Below, piece by piece: positions 1-8,366 of a DNA stretch of 64,000 nucleotides. Position 1 is the first letter of the stretch. Every line of letters begins with the position of its first letter. The DNA comes from Pseudoxanthomonas japonensis (lineage in GTDB: Bacteria > Pseudomonadota > Gammaproteobacteria > Xanthomonadales > Xanthomonadaceae). Under the pieces are notes generated by a model. The model searched no databases. It had not been told where the DNA came from and saw nothing but the letters and a program-made list of their open reading frames with translations. The stretch covers positions 1 through 64,000 of the forward strand of contig NZ_PDWW01000003.1 in assembly GCF_010093445.1 (NCBI RefSeq). Reading direction: 5' to 3'. The translations under genes and the position numbers were made by a program.

Positions 1-597
1 ACGGTGACCATCCAGATCGACCCGGCGGCCTCGGGCAGCCGGCTGTCGAACCTGGAGATCAGCGGCGGCTACTACTACGGGATCATGCTGCAGACCAACT
101 GGTACCAGGGCGGTCCTGCCACCGATACCGGCGCCAGTGACGTGGTGCTGGAAGACCTGCTGATCCACAGCACGGGCCGTGACGGGATCAAGATCACGCC
201 CAAGTCGAACCGGGCCACGATCCGGCGGGTGGAGATCCACAGCACCGGTGCGCGCGACAACAGCAATGCCGACGGCATCGACAACGTCAATGCCGACGGG
301 ATGCTGGTGGAAGACAGTTACATCCACGACACGGCCACCACGGGCATGTACTTCAAGGGCGGCGCACGCGATGTGGTGGTGCAGCGCAACCGGGTGGAGA
401 ACACGGGCGATGCGGGCATCCTGGTGGGTTTCGACACCAGCGTGGAGTTCTTCGACCTGAGCGCGAACCCGCAGTACTACGAGTCGATCCGCGGAATCGT
501 GCGCAACAACGTGGTGCGCAACACGGGGTATTCGGGCATCGGCATGTACGCCTCCAAGGATGCCATCGTCGCCAACAACACCATCATCAATGCCGGG
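1..597 (+). repeat. Direct repeat copy A (99% identical to 5904-6500)
   Basis: By direct comparison this tract differs from 5904-6500 at 6 of 597 positions. Identity stops abruptly after the codons for NAG. It may extend leftward beyond the window. Both copies are in the same orientation and reading frame. Confidence 0.95.
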
Positions 598-1323
598 CGC
601 CTGGGCCACTCCGCGCTCTATTTCGGCGTCACCTTCCAGGACTGGGATCCGAAGGCGGGCCGTCCCGCCAACACCAACCCGACCCTCCGCAACAACCTGG
701 TGATCCAGGACAACAACCGTTGCGTCGAGATCCGCTACTCGTCCGAGCTGGGCGGCCTGTCGGGTCTCTCCGGTTCGCCGAACAGCAACTGGAACGGCTT
801 CAACAACGGCTGCGTGTTCCGTGACGGTCGCCCGGGCAGCACGGTGACGGCCGGGACCCTGGCGCAATGGCGCAGCGGCACGGGTGCGGATGCCAACAGC
901 AAGCAGGCGGCGTTCTCGGTGGATGCCACCGGCCATCTGCCTGCCGGCAGTCCCGCCATCGACGCCGGCACCACGCTGGCGCAGGTGACCGACGACATCG
1001 ATGGCCAGGCCCGTTCCGCACCGTTCGACCTCGGTGCGGACGAATACGGCCAGCAGAGCACCGCCCCGATCCGCGTCAATGGCGTGCAGCCGCTGGTCCC
1101 GGTGCGCGGCACCAGCGCGGCGTCCACGCCGGTGACGGCTGGCAGCCTGCCGAGCGGATCCGCGTCGGCGGTCGTGCCGTCGAGCACGCCGGCCACCACC
1201 ACCGCGCCTTCAGTGTCGACCGCGAAGCCCACCACGACCAGGCCCGCCGCAGCCAGGCAATACACACCGCCGGCCGTAAGGGCGTGGCGTTGGCTGCTCG
1301 CATGGGTGGGCTGGTTGAACTGA
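1..1323 (+). CDS. Exported right-handed beta-helix protein, 5' end cut off
   Basis: The reading frame is open from base 1, so the signal peptide and first coils lie outside the window. The visible 440 residues carry Asn-rich parallel beta-helix repeats (NNVVRN, NNTIINAG, RNNLVIQ) and a GSPAIDAGT motif followed by DLGADEYG, the usual end of such helices in pectate-lyase/C5-epimerase-like folds. A Thr/Ser/Pro-rich linker of about 80 residues and a short Trp-rich end (WRWLLAWVGWLN) follow. The first 199 residues are almost identical to the paralogue at 5,571, after which the two diverge. It probably acts on, or binds, the exopolysaccharide outside the cytoplasm; no catalytic residues can be assigned. 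A strong terminator follows. Confidence 0.8.
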   Translation, partial: TVTIQIDPAASGSRLSNLEISGGYYYGIMLQTNWYQGGPATDTGASDVVLEDLLIHSTGRDGIKITPKSNRATIRRVEIHSTGARDNSNADGIDNVNADGMLVEDSYIHDTATTGMYFKGGARDVVVQRNRVENTGDAGILVGFDTSVEFFDLSANPQYYESIRGIVRNNVVRNTGYSGIGMYASKDAIVANNTIINAGRLGHSALYFGVTFQDWDPKAGRPANTNPTLRNNLVIQDNNRCVEIRYSSELGGLSGLSGSPNSNWNGFNNGCVFRDGRPGSTVTAGTLAQWRSGTGADANSKQAAFSVDATGHLPAGSPAIDAGTTLAQVTDDIDGQARSAPFDLGADEYGQQSTAPIRVNGVQPLVPVRGTSAASTPVTAGSLPSGSASAVVPSSTPATTTAPSVSTAKPTTTRPAAARQYTPPAVRAWRWLLAWVGWLN

Positions 1324-1649
1324 CCGGCTGCAGGACTGCACCAGATTCACAAGGACGGGGCCCGCATTCGCCGGGCCCCGTTTTCGTTTGCGTCGCGGCG
1401 TGCGGGAAGCCTGAACTGGCCGCTTCGCGCCTGCTTGTGCGTTCTTCCCGACATCGGAGTACGGCTCCGGTGCCTTGGCCGCCTGCCGTGTGGATGACGG
1501 GAAGCTCGGCACCGGGATTCCGCCACCTGCATTGAAGGGGACGTCCGCGTCGCCGGCAGGGCCCGAATCACGAGACGATGGCTGCAGGAGGGGGTACCTG
1601 CCTGCGCCATCGTTCCTGTCCACACCACAGAACGAATTGGATCGCTTGC
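1324..1649. other. Intergenic region before the ACP gene
   Basis: This 326-base gap holds the terminator of the beta-helix gene near its left end. The remainder should carry the promoter for the ACP-ligase pair, but I see no convincing -35/-10 pair. No small gene in it is supported. Confidence 0.5.
1355..1384 (+). terminator. Intrinsic terminator after the beta-helix gene
   Basis: A perfect 10-bp stem (ACGGGGCCCG at 1355-1364 with its complement at 1372-1381) closes a 7-base loop and runs into TTTT, 31 bases after the stop codon. Confidence 0.85.
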
Positions 1650-1904
1650 ATGGAATCGATGGAGCAGCGCGTACGGGAATTCATCGGGACGACGTTCCCG
1701 GTCGACGCCGGGGAACAGCTCGACACTCACCAGGATCTGCTGGATGCCGGGGTCGTCGACTCCATCGGCGTGCTGACGATCGTGACGTGGATCGAAGAGA
1801 CGTTCGAGGTGACGGTGGACGACGAGGACGTGCTGCCGGAAAACCTGGGCAGTATCGCCGGCATCGTCGCCTACGTGACGCGCAAGCAGCAGGAGGCGGC
1901 GTAA
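1650..1904 (+). CDS. Acyl carrier protein of the EPS locus
   Basis: This 84-residue phosphopantetheine-binding carrier protein has the attachment serine in VVDSIGV (Ser38) and an acidic helix after it (WIEETFEVTVDDEDV). It is not the fatty-acid ACP: no fab genes are nearby and it sits 2 bases before an AMP-forming ligase. The pair resembles the ACP and ligase annotated as exosortase A-associated in other EPS loci. The ATG at 1650 begins the conserved part; upstream in-frame codons look like untranslated leader, and ATG 1659 is an alternative start. Its likely role is to hold an activated acyl or aminoacyl group for decoration of the polysaccharide. Confidence 0.85.
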   Translation: MESMEQRVREFIGTTFPVDAGEQLDTHQDLLDAGVVDSIGVLTIVTWIEETFEVTVDDEDVLPENLGSIAGIVAYVTRKQQEAA

Positions 1905-1906
1905 CC

Positions 1907-3490
1907 ATGCTGAGGTACGAGAAGCACCTGGCCGCCGCGGCTGCGCACGAGCCTTCCAAGGCCGCGATCATCCAGGGAGGCGTGCGCACCACGTACGCGG
2001 AACTGGATGCGGCCGCCGACCGCTTCGCCGACGCCCTGGTCGACCGCGTCGCGTTCGCCAACGGCGAGCGCTGCGTGCTGTTTCTCGAGAACCGTGTCGA
2101 AACCGCGGTGGGCATCTTCGGCACCCTGCGTGCCGGCGGCATCTTCAGCGTGGTCAACCCGACCACCAAGACCGACAAGCTCGCCTTCGTTCTGAACAAC
2201 TGCGAGGCGTCGGTGCTGTTCACCCAGGCCAGCCTGGCGACGGTGGCGCTGGCCGCCGCCGCGCAGGCGCCCAGCATCCGCAAGGTGGTGATCGTCGACG
2301 ATACGGCCGTGGCGCTGCCGGCCAATACCGTGTCGTATGCCGCCTTCATCGATGGCGTCGATGGCGGTGCCGCCGCCCGCCGCCACGCCGGCGTGGACAT
2401 CGACCTGGCGATGCTGGTCTATACCTCGGGTTCCACCGGCAATCCGAAGGGCGTCATGATGACGCACAAGAACATCGAGCATGCGGCGACGTCGATCACC
2501 ACCTACCTCGAATCGCGCCGCGACGATGTGGTGCTGAGCGTGCTGCCGCTGTCGTTCGACTACGGCCTCTACCAGTTGCTGATGTGCGTCAAGATGGGCG
2601 CCACGCTGGTGCTGGAGAAGTCGTTCGCGTTCCCACAGAAGATCCTGCCGCTGCTGGCGTCCGAGAACATCACCGGCTTCCCGCTGGTGCCGACGATGGC
2701 GGCGCTGATCGTGCAGATCGGCAACTTCGATCCGGCCTGGGCGCGCGGCGTGCGTTACCTGACCAACACCGCGGCAGCGCTGCCGCCGGCGCACATCCTG
2801 AAGCTGCAGGAAATCTTCCCGAATGCCCGCATCTTCTCGATGTACGGCATGACCGAATCCAAGCGGTGTACCTATCTGCCGCCGGAGCAGTTGCGCAAGC
2901 GGCCGGACAGCGTCGGTATCGCCATTCCCGGCACGGAAGTGTGGGTAGCCGACGACGAGGGCAAGCCGGTGGCGCCGAACGTCGTCGGCGAACTGGTCGT
3001 GCGTGGCGGCCACGTGATGCAGGGCTACTGGCGCAACGAGGAGGCGACCGCGAAGACGCTGAAGGCCGGGCGTTATCCGTGGGAAAGGGTGCTGCACACC
3101 GGCGACCTGTTCCGCATGGATGAAGAAGGCTTCCTGTACTTCGTGGGCCGCAAGGACGACATCCTCAAGTCGCGCGGCGAGAAGGTCAGCCCGAAGGAAG
3201 TCGAGAACGTGCTGTACGCATTGCCGGGTGTCCGCGAAGCCGCGCTGGTAGGCGTGCCGGATCCGGTGATGGGCCATGCGCTGAAGGCGATCGTGGTGAC
3301 CGACCGCGACGACCTGGACGCCCGCGCCATCATGGCGCATTGCCGTGCGCACCTGGAGGAATTCATGGTGCCGCGGTCCGTCGAGTTCCGTGACGCGCTG
3401 CCGAAGACCGGCACGGGCAAGATCCGGCGCAGCGTGTTGCAGGCCGAAGCCGAAGGCAAGCCGATTCCGGCCGACGAAGAACCCGCGTAG
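1907..3490 (+). CDS. AMP-forming acyl-CoA/acyl-ACP ligase, exosortase-locus type
   Basis: This 527-residue enzyme of the ANL superfamily activates a carboxylic acid as the adenylate and transfers it to a thiol. The phosphate-binding loop is YTSGSTGNPKG (residues 172-182), the adenine motif is MYGMTE, and the catalytic C-terminal lysine lies in KTGTGKIRR (Lys505). Start ATG 1907 has AGGAGG 10 bases upstream. It lies 2 bases after the ACP stop, so the ACP is the probable acceptor. The family match is to ligases of exosortase A gene sets (TIGR03098-like, from memory); the substrate is unknown. Confidence 0.88.
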   Translation: MLRYEKHLAAAAAHEPSKAAIIQGGVRTTYAELDAAADRFADALVDRVAFANGERCVLFLENRVETAVGIFGTLRAGGIFSVVNPTTKTDKLAFVLNNCEASVLFTQASLATVALAAAAQAPSIRKVVIVDDTAVALPANTVSYAAFIDGVDGGAAARRHAGVDIDLAMLVYTSGSTGNPKGVMMTHKNIEHAATSITTYLESRRDDVVLSVLPLSFDYGLYQLLMCVKMGATLVLEKSFAFPQKILPLLASENITGFPLVPTMAALIVQIGNFDPAWARGVRYLTNTAAALPPAHILKLQEIFPNARIFSMYGMTESKRCTYLPPEQLRKRPDSVGIAIPGTEVWVADDEGKPVAPNVVGELVVRGGHVMQGYWRNEEATAKTLKAGRYPWERVLHTGDLFRMDEEGFLYFVGRKDDILKSRGEKVSPKEVENVLYALPGVREAALVGVPDPVMGHALKAIVVTDRDDLDARAIMAHCRAHLEEFMVPRSVEFRDALPKTGTGKIRRSVLQAEAEGKPIPADEEPA

Positions 3491-3548
3491 GACGTCATCG
3501 ACGCGGAGCCGCGCACGCTCCGCGCCTCGCCGCACTCCGGTGCGGCCG

Positions 3549-4256
3549 TCAGCCGCCCGGCGGACAGTGCCGCCGCGGCCTGAAGCCGGGCACCGTATCG
3601 TCGGGTCCCGGCCGTTCGTGGGCAACATTCAGCGGCCGCGATGGTGAGCTGTACCAGTCCACCAGTTGCCCGCAGGCGACCCGCACCCACGAGGCGCCGT
3701 ACAGCCACTGCTGTCCGCTCGCGTCGCTGCCGAAAGGCTGGCCGGTCACGGCGATCACCTCGCGAGGTGTCATGCCGAGCTTCAGGACGGCGATCTCCGT
3801 CGTGCGCGCACCTGGCCGGGCCACGTCCGGGATCGATACCGCCGATGCGGTCGGCGAGGCAGGGTGATCGTCATCGCTCGCCGACAGCACCAGTGCCGTC
3901 AGCGCCACGCCCAGGCCCAGCCAGAGGAGGGCGCGCCAGCGCATCGGGCTGTCGGCGTCGTCGATGGCGTCCTCGCCAACCGCCGGCACGACCTCGCTGC
4001 GCACGCCGGCCGGCGCCACCGTCGACTTCACCGCGGTACCCGGGAAGCGCCCGTGCACGCGATGGAACTCCAGTGCGGCGGAGCACGCGCGATTGAGCTT
4101 CTTCAGCTTTTCTTCGTCGCCGTTGCCGCTGCCGGCTCGGTCGGGGTGCAGTCCCGACACGCGTCGCCGGTAGGCGCGCTTGAAGGTGTCGGTATCGCAC
4201 TCGGGATCGACGCCGAGTTCCTTGTACAGGGCCAGAAAATCCGCGCCGTCGTTCAT
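3549..4256 (-). CDS. J-domain membrane protein with a BamE/SmpA-like tail
   Basis: The 235-residue protein begins with a J domain (residues 8-60, HPD at 37-39), so it should stimulate an Hsp70 ATPase. One transmembrane helix follows at about 107-126. The segment after it, around LGMTPREVIAVTG and QQWLYGASWV (residues 155-200), looks like the SmpA/OmlA (BamE) fold. This topology puts the J domain in the cytoplasm and the tail in the periplasm. It is transcribed against the ligase and sits next to the deacetylase gene. The BamE-like assignment is by eye and uncertain; the J domain is clear. Confidence 0.75.
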   Translation of the reverse strand: MNDGADFLALYKELGVDPECDTDTFKRAYRRRVSGLHPDRAGSGNGDEEKLKKLNRACSAALEFHRVHGRFPGTAVKSTVAPAGVRSEVVPAVGEDAIDDADSPMRWRALLWLGLGVALTALVLSASDDDHPASPTASAVSIPDVARPGARTTEIAVLKLGMTPREVIAVTGQPFGSDASGQQWLYGASWVRVACGQLVDWYSSPSRPLNVAHERPGPDDTVPGFRPRRHCPPGG

Positions 4257-4272
4257 GGGGGTGGAGCGTTGC

Positions 4273-5274
4273 TCAGTTGTAGGGGCGCGCGCAGACCTGC
4301 GGCAGCGATGCCATGGCTTCGAATTCGTACTGCACGATGTGGCTTTCCATCGCCACGCGCGGGATGTCGTAGCGCGGCGATGCCTGCGTGGCGTAGCCGC
4401 CGTAGTACGAGAAGGCGTGGCGCACGTTCATGGCTTCCAGGCAGGCGCGGGTGTCCTCGTTGAACGAGGTCCGGTTGCCGACCGGATAGGCGAAGTACTC
4501 CATGTCGCACCCGACTTCGGCCTTCAGGCGTGCGGCGCAGCCGGAGATTTCCCGGTACTGCTGCTCCTTCGGCATCCGCGACAGCACCGGATGGTTGACC
4601 GTGTGCCCGCCGATGGTCATGCCGCCGCGCGCCATCTCGCGGATCATGTCCCAGTTCATCCAGTGCCCGGCCACGTCGTCCGGGTGGCGCACGCCGGCCG
4701 CAGCGCGCAGCGCGTGCAGCATCGCCTCCGCGTCGCTGCAGGGCAGCGACTTGTAGCGGGCCAGCATGAGCGCGATGGCGCCGTTGCAATCCGGCTTGAG
4801 GTGGAGCGGCTGGCTGATCCAGGGCGACAGCGAGATTCTCGCGTGGGGCGACGTGCGCAGCAGCCAGCAGATCTCGTCCCACCACGGCAGCGACGGCTTG
4901 TCGATGAAGCCTGTCGCGATGAAGAAGGCGGCCGGAACCTGATGGCGCCGCAGGATCGGGTAGGCCAACTCGTAATTGTCGAGATAACCATCGTCGAAGG
5001 TGATCAGCGCGTAGCGACCCTTCCGGTCCCCCAGCGCGTAGTCCAGATCCTTCGGAGAGATGACGTCGAAGCCGCGTGCCAAGTGGCCGACCTGCGCGTC
5101 GAAGCCATCGACGCTGGCGCTCCACAGCGCGCGATCGTACGGCTGCGATGCCGCGTCGTCGCCGATGCGATGGTAGTTGAACACCAGTACCCCGCGGCGG
5201 GGAAGCGTGGCCAGTACGCGGCCCAGTCCCGTCACCGACAGCAGTTTGGCGATCATTCCTCTTTTCACGTCCAT
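4273..5274 (-). CDS. Polysaccharide deacetylase (NodB family)
   Basis: This 333-residue enzyme of carbohydrate esterase family 4 removes N- or O-acetyl groups from a polysaccharide. The catalytic/metal Asp pair is in TFDDGY, and the zinc histidines are in GGHTVNHP. There is no clear signal peptide, only a moderately hydrophobic N-terminus, as in the deacetylases of exosortase-type EPS loci. Start ATG 5274 follows GAGAAGGGG; ATG 5256 is an alternative. The gene is divergent from the beta-helix fusion across a 296-base regulatory gap. It probably tailors the exopolysaccharide or its lipid-linked repeat. Confidence 0.88.
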   Translation of the reverse strand: MDVKRGMIAKLLSVTGLGRVLATLPRRGVLVFNYHRIGDDAASQPYDRALWSASVDGFDAQVGHLARGFDVISPKDLDYALGDRKGRYALITFDDGYLDNYELAYPILRRHQVPAAFFIATGFIDKPSLPWWDEICWLLRTSPHARISLSPWISQPLHLKPDCNGAIALMLARYKSLPCSDAEAMLHALRAAAGVRHPDDVAGHWMNWDMIREMARGGMTIGGHTVNHPVLSRMPKEQQYREISGCAARLKAEVGCDMEYFAYPVGNRTSFNEDTRACLEAMNVRHAFSYYGGYATQASPRYDIPRVAMESHIVQYEFEAMASLPQVCARPYN

Positions 5275-5570
5275 CCCCTTCTCGACCGCGCGCGAATACC
5301 GGCATGCATCGCGTGTCGACAGATCCTGTTCCCTTCCTGTAACGCGGTTTGTCCCTGAAACAGGACTGTCATTGGCCGGAATCCGGATGCATCCGCGTTT
5401 TCCCCTGATAAGACGCGGTGCACGGGACATTCCCGGGGGGGCGACCACGGCGGATGCGTTGTCGACGGCAGCGACGACCGGCGCAACGTTCCCCTGGCAA
5501 CCCTCCGGGCAGGCCGCCCCTGTCGTGATGGTACACGGCGGGATTGGGAACTTCAGGAAACCCGCCACCG
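5275..5570. promoter_or_regulatory. Divergent control region, deacetylase / beta-helix fusion
   Basis: This 296-base non-coding region must hold promoters for both flanking operons. It contains the small inverted repeat GTCC-N8-GGAC near 5350-5366 and a run of seven G at 5435-5441. No strong sigma-70 or sigma-54 promoter is obvious. AGGAAA at 5555-5560 is the ribosome-binding site for ATG 5571. Confidence 0.45.
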
Positions 5571-8366
5571 ATGTCCATGTCCCTTTCCTCGCGCGCGGCC
5601 GTTCCCGTGATGGCGCTGCTGTTGGCCACGGGTGCGAGCGTGAGCCAGCCCGCGCTGTCGGCCGAGTACTTCGTCTCGACGTCGGGCAACGACAGCAGCG
5701 GCACCGGCACGCTGCAGAACCCCTACCGCACGGTCAAGCGTGCGATCAGCGCCGGCCGTGCCGGCGACACCATCACCCTGCGCGCCCCGGCCAACAACCG
5801 TATCTACAACGAGTGCGATGTGCGCCTGCGGCAGAAGATGACGCTGCAGACCTACGCCGGCGAAGGCAAGGCGCGCATCCACTGCGCGATCACCACGCCG
5901 GAGACGGTGACCATCCAGATCGACCCGGCGGCCTCGGGCAGCCGGCTGTCGAACCTGGAGATCAGCGGCGGCTACTACTACGGGATCATGCTGCAGACCA
6001 ACTGGTACCAGGGCGGTCCTGCCACCGATACCGGCGCCAGTGACGTGGTGCTGGAAGACCTGCTGATCCACAGCACGGGCCGTGACGGGATCAAGATCAC
6101 GCCCAAGTCGAACCGGGCCACGATCCGGCGGGTGGAGATCCACACCACCGGTGCGCGCGACAACAGCAATGCCGATGGCATCGACAACGTCAATGCCGAC
6201 GGGATGCTGGTGGAAGACAGCTACATCCACGACACGGCCACCACGGGCATGTACTTCAAGGGCGGCGCACGCGATGTGGTGGTGCAGCGCAACCGGGTAG
6301 AGAACACGGGCGATGCGGGGATCCTGGTGGGTTTCGACACCAGCGTGGAGTTCTTCGACCTGAGCGCGAACCCGCAGTACTACGAGTCCATCCGCGGAAT
6401 CGTGCGCAACAACGTGGTGCGCAACACGGGGTATTCGGGCATCGGCATGTACGCCTCCAAGGATGCCATCGTCGCCAACAACACCATCATCAATGCCGGG
6501 TCGAAGGGGCATGCCGCGCTGTTCTTCGGCCTGTCGCTGCAGGACTGGGACCAGGACGCCAAGCGTCCGCCCAACATCAACCCGACGGTGCGCAACAACC
6601 TGGTCGTGCAGGATGGCCGACCGTGCGTGGAGATCCGCTGGACGCATGAAGAGGAACTCGGCGGCGCGCTGTCGGCGCTCGACGGCGATCCCGGCATGGA
6701 CTGGAACGGCTATTCGGATCGCCGGGGCGCCTGCCGGTTCATCGACCAGCGCCCGCAGACGCCGATGCTGGTCGCCAACGGCGACTTCGACCGCTGGCGC
6801 CGCCGCATGGGGGCCGATGCGCATGGCGTGCAGGCTGCTTCCTTCATGCTGGACGACACAGGCAAGCTGCAGACCGGAAGCCCGGCGATCAAGGCCGGCA
6901 CCACGCTCGACGCGGTGACGGACGACATCGATGGCCATCCACGCGGCGACCCGCCGGACCTCGGCGCCTACGAGACCGGCCTGCAGGCGGCCGCCGTGCC
7001 GCCGCCTTCCTCGCCCGTCGTGGCTGTCGCCGACGACACCCTTGCCTCATTGAGTGCCGGCGCCGACGATGCCGGTCTGGTCGCAAGATCGCACTACGCC
7101 TCCTTGCAGGCGGTGTGGAACCGTTTCGTTCCCGGGATATCGCTGATGAAGTTCGTACTGATTTCGCTGACGGTCGTCGTCCTGCTGGGCCTGGCCCTGG
7201 CCATCCGTCTGGTGCGCAAGCGCAACGTGATGGGCTGGCTGCTGGCCTGGATGAAGCAGGATTGGCGCGCGCCGGTGCCCGAGGGCACCACCCGCCACCT
7301 GCTGTTCTGCTTCGTCGACCACTACGAGCCCGCGTGGGGCAAGCCCGACCTCGAGAAGGAGCGTGCTCGCGTCGCCCGCTGGAGTCGCGACCTGCCGCGC
7401 CTGTGTGCCGGTCATCGCGATGCCGATGGCCGCCCACCGGTGCATTCGTTCTTCTATCCCGAAGAGGAATATCGCGAAGAGCATCTCGACGCGCTGGTCG
7501 ATCTCTGCCGGCAGGGGCTGGGCGAGATCGAGATCCACCTGCACCACGACAACGATACCGAGGCCGGCCTGCGCGAGAAGCTGTCGCGCTTCACCGAACT
7601 GCTTGCCTCGCGCCACGATGCGCTGCCTCGCGATGCGGCCACCGGCCAGCCGCGATGGGCCTTCATCCACGGCAACTGGGCGCTGGACAACAGCCATCCG
7701 AGTGGTCGCCATTGCGGCGTCGACAACGAGCTGATCGTGCTGCGTGAAGAAGGCTGCTATGCCGACTTCACGCTGCCGGCGGCGCCGGACCCGTGCCAGA
7801 CGCGCACGGTCAACCGCATCCACTACGCCAAGGACGATCCCGCGCGCTGCAAGTCGCACGACACCGGCCCGCGCGTGAAGGCGGGTGGTCGCCAGGCCGA
7901 TGCGGACCTGATGATCATCCAGGGGCCGCTCGGCTTCCGCTGGAAGAGCCGCAAGTTCGGCCTGATCCCGCGCATCGAGAATTCCGACATCCGCAAGGTC
8001 GCGCCGCCGTCGCGCGACCGCATCGATGCCTGGGTGAAGACCGGCATCCACGTGGAAGGCCGACCGGAATGGACCTTCGTCAAGATCCATACCCACGGGG
8101 CCGAGGACTGCGACATGGATACGCTGCTCGGCCAGTCGATGGACGAGGCCTACCGTTACCTGGAATCGCGCTACAACGACGGTGAACAGTGGAAGCTGCA
8201 CTACGTCAGTGCGCGCGAGATGTACAACCTGGCGAAAGCCGCGGAAGCCGGCGAAACCGGCGAGCCGGGCCAGTACCGCGACTACGTGATCGCGCGGCCG
8301 GCCTACCGCGTAGGCGGCGAGGCGTCGGCGCCGGCCCAGCCGCGCGTTGCCGGGAGCGTCGGATGA
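5571..8366 (+). CDS. Beta-helix / membrane helix / deacetylase-like fusion protein
   Basis: One uninterrupted frame encodes 931 residues. Residues 1-31 are a signal peptide ending ALSA. Residues 32 to about 480 are a right-handed beta-helix paralogous to the protein at the window start. A helix at about 527-545 (KFVLISLTVVVLLGLALAI) is followed by basic RLVRKR, implying a cytoplasmic C-terminus. Residues 570-910 form a His/Asp-rich domain (IEIHLHHDND, FIHGNWALDNS, KIHTHGAED) resembling deacetylase-like proteins of EPS loci. Start ATG 5571 is favoured over TTG 5544 by the signal peptide and AGGAAA. The stop overlaps the next start (ATGA). The function is unproven; export or remodelling of the polysaccharide is likely. 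Confidence 0.8.
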   Translation: MSMSLSSRAAVPVMALLLATGASVSQPALSAEYFVSTSGNDSSGTGTLQNPYRTVKRAISAGRAGDTITLRAPANNRIYNECDVRLRQKMTLQTYAGEGKARIHCAITTPETVTIQIDPAASGSRLSNLEISGGYYYGIMLQTNWYQGGPATDTGASDVVLEDLLIHSTGRDGIKITPKSNRATIRRVEIHTTGARDNSNADGIDNVNADGMLVEDSYIHDTATTGMYFKGGARDVVVQRNRVENTGDAGILVGFDTSVEFFDLSANPQYYESIRGIVRNNVVRNTGYSGIGMYASKDAIVANNTIINAGSKGHAALFFGLSLQDWDQDAKRPPNINPTVRNNLVVQDGRPCVEIRWTHEEELGGALSALDGDPGMDWNGYSDRRGACRFIDQRPQTPMLVANGDFDRWRRRMGADAHGVQAASFMLDDTGKLQTGSPAIKAGTTLDAVTDDIDGHPRGDPPDLGAYETGLQAAAVPPPSSPVVAVADDTLASLSAGADDAGLVARSHYASLQAVWNRFVPGISLMKFVLISLTVVVLLGLALAIRLVRKRNVMGWLLAWMKQDWRAPVPEGTTRHLLFCFVDHYEPAWGKPDLEKERARVARWSRDLPRLCAGHRDADGRPPVHSFFYPEEEYREEHLDALVDLCRQGLGEIEIHLHHDNDTEAGLREKLSRFTELLASRHDALPRDAATGQPRWAFIHGNWALDNSHPSGRHCGVDNELIVLREEGCYADFTLPAAPDPCQTRTVNRIHYAKDDPARCKSHDTGPRVKAGGRQADADLMIIQGPLGFRWKSRKFGLIPRIENSDIRKVAPPSRDRIDAWVKTGIHVEGRPEWTFVKIHTHGAEDCDMDTLLGQSMDEAYRYLESRYNDGEQWKLHYVSAREMYNLAKAAEAGETGEPGQYRDYVIARPAYRVGGEASAPAQPRVAGSVG
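5904..6500 (+). repeat. Direct repeat copy B (99% identical to 1-597)
   Basis: This is the internal part of the second beta-helix gene. Of its six differences from copy A, one changes an amino acid (Ser to Thr in the HSTGAR/HTTGAR segment). Downstream of 6500 the paralogues are only moderately similar. Confidence 0.95.

Noticed and set aside
1240-1323. PEP-CTERM-like sorting signal at the end of the first beta-helix protein
   Set aside because: The tail has a Pro-Pro and a short Trp-rich hydrophobic stretch but no VPEP motif and no terminal basic cluster after a full membrane helix.
3503-3523. Stem-loop between the ligase and J-domain genes
   Set aside because: Only a 7-bp GC stem with no T-run in either direction; chance is likely at this base composition.
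1871-3628. Long minus-strand frame of 585 codons opposite the ligase gene
   Set aside because: It is His/Arg-rich, has no recognisable domain and lies antisense to a clear enzyme. High GC content at third positions keeps the antisense frame open.
5505-5530. Sigma-54 promoter (TGGCA-like) upstream of the fusion gene
   Set aside because: GG and GC elements are 11 rather than 10 bases apart and the -12 element does not match.
7146-8366. Separate gene for the deacetylase-like domain starting at ATG 7146
   Set aside because: No stop codon separates it from the beta-helix frame, so the simplest reading is one fusion protein. Internal initiation remains possible and is noted in the findings.
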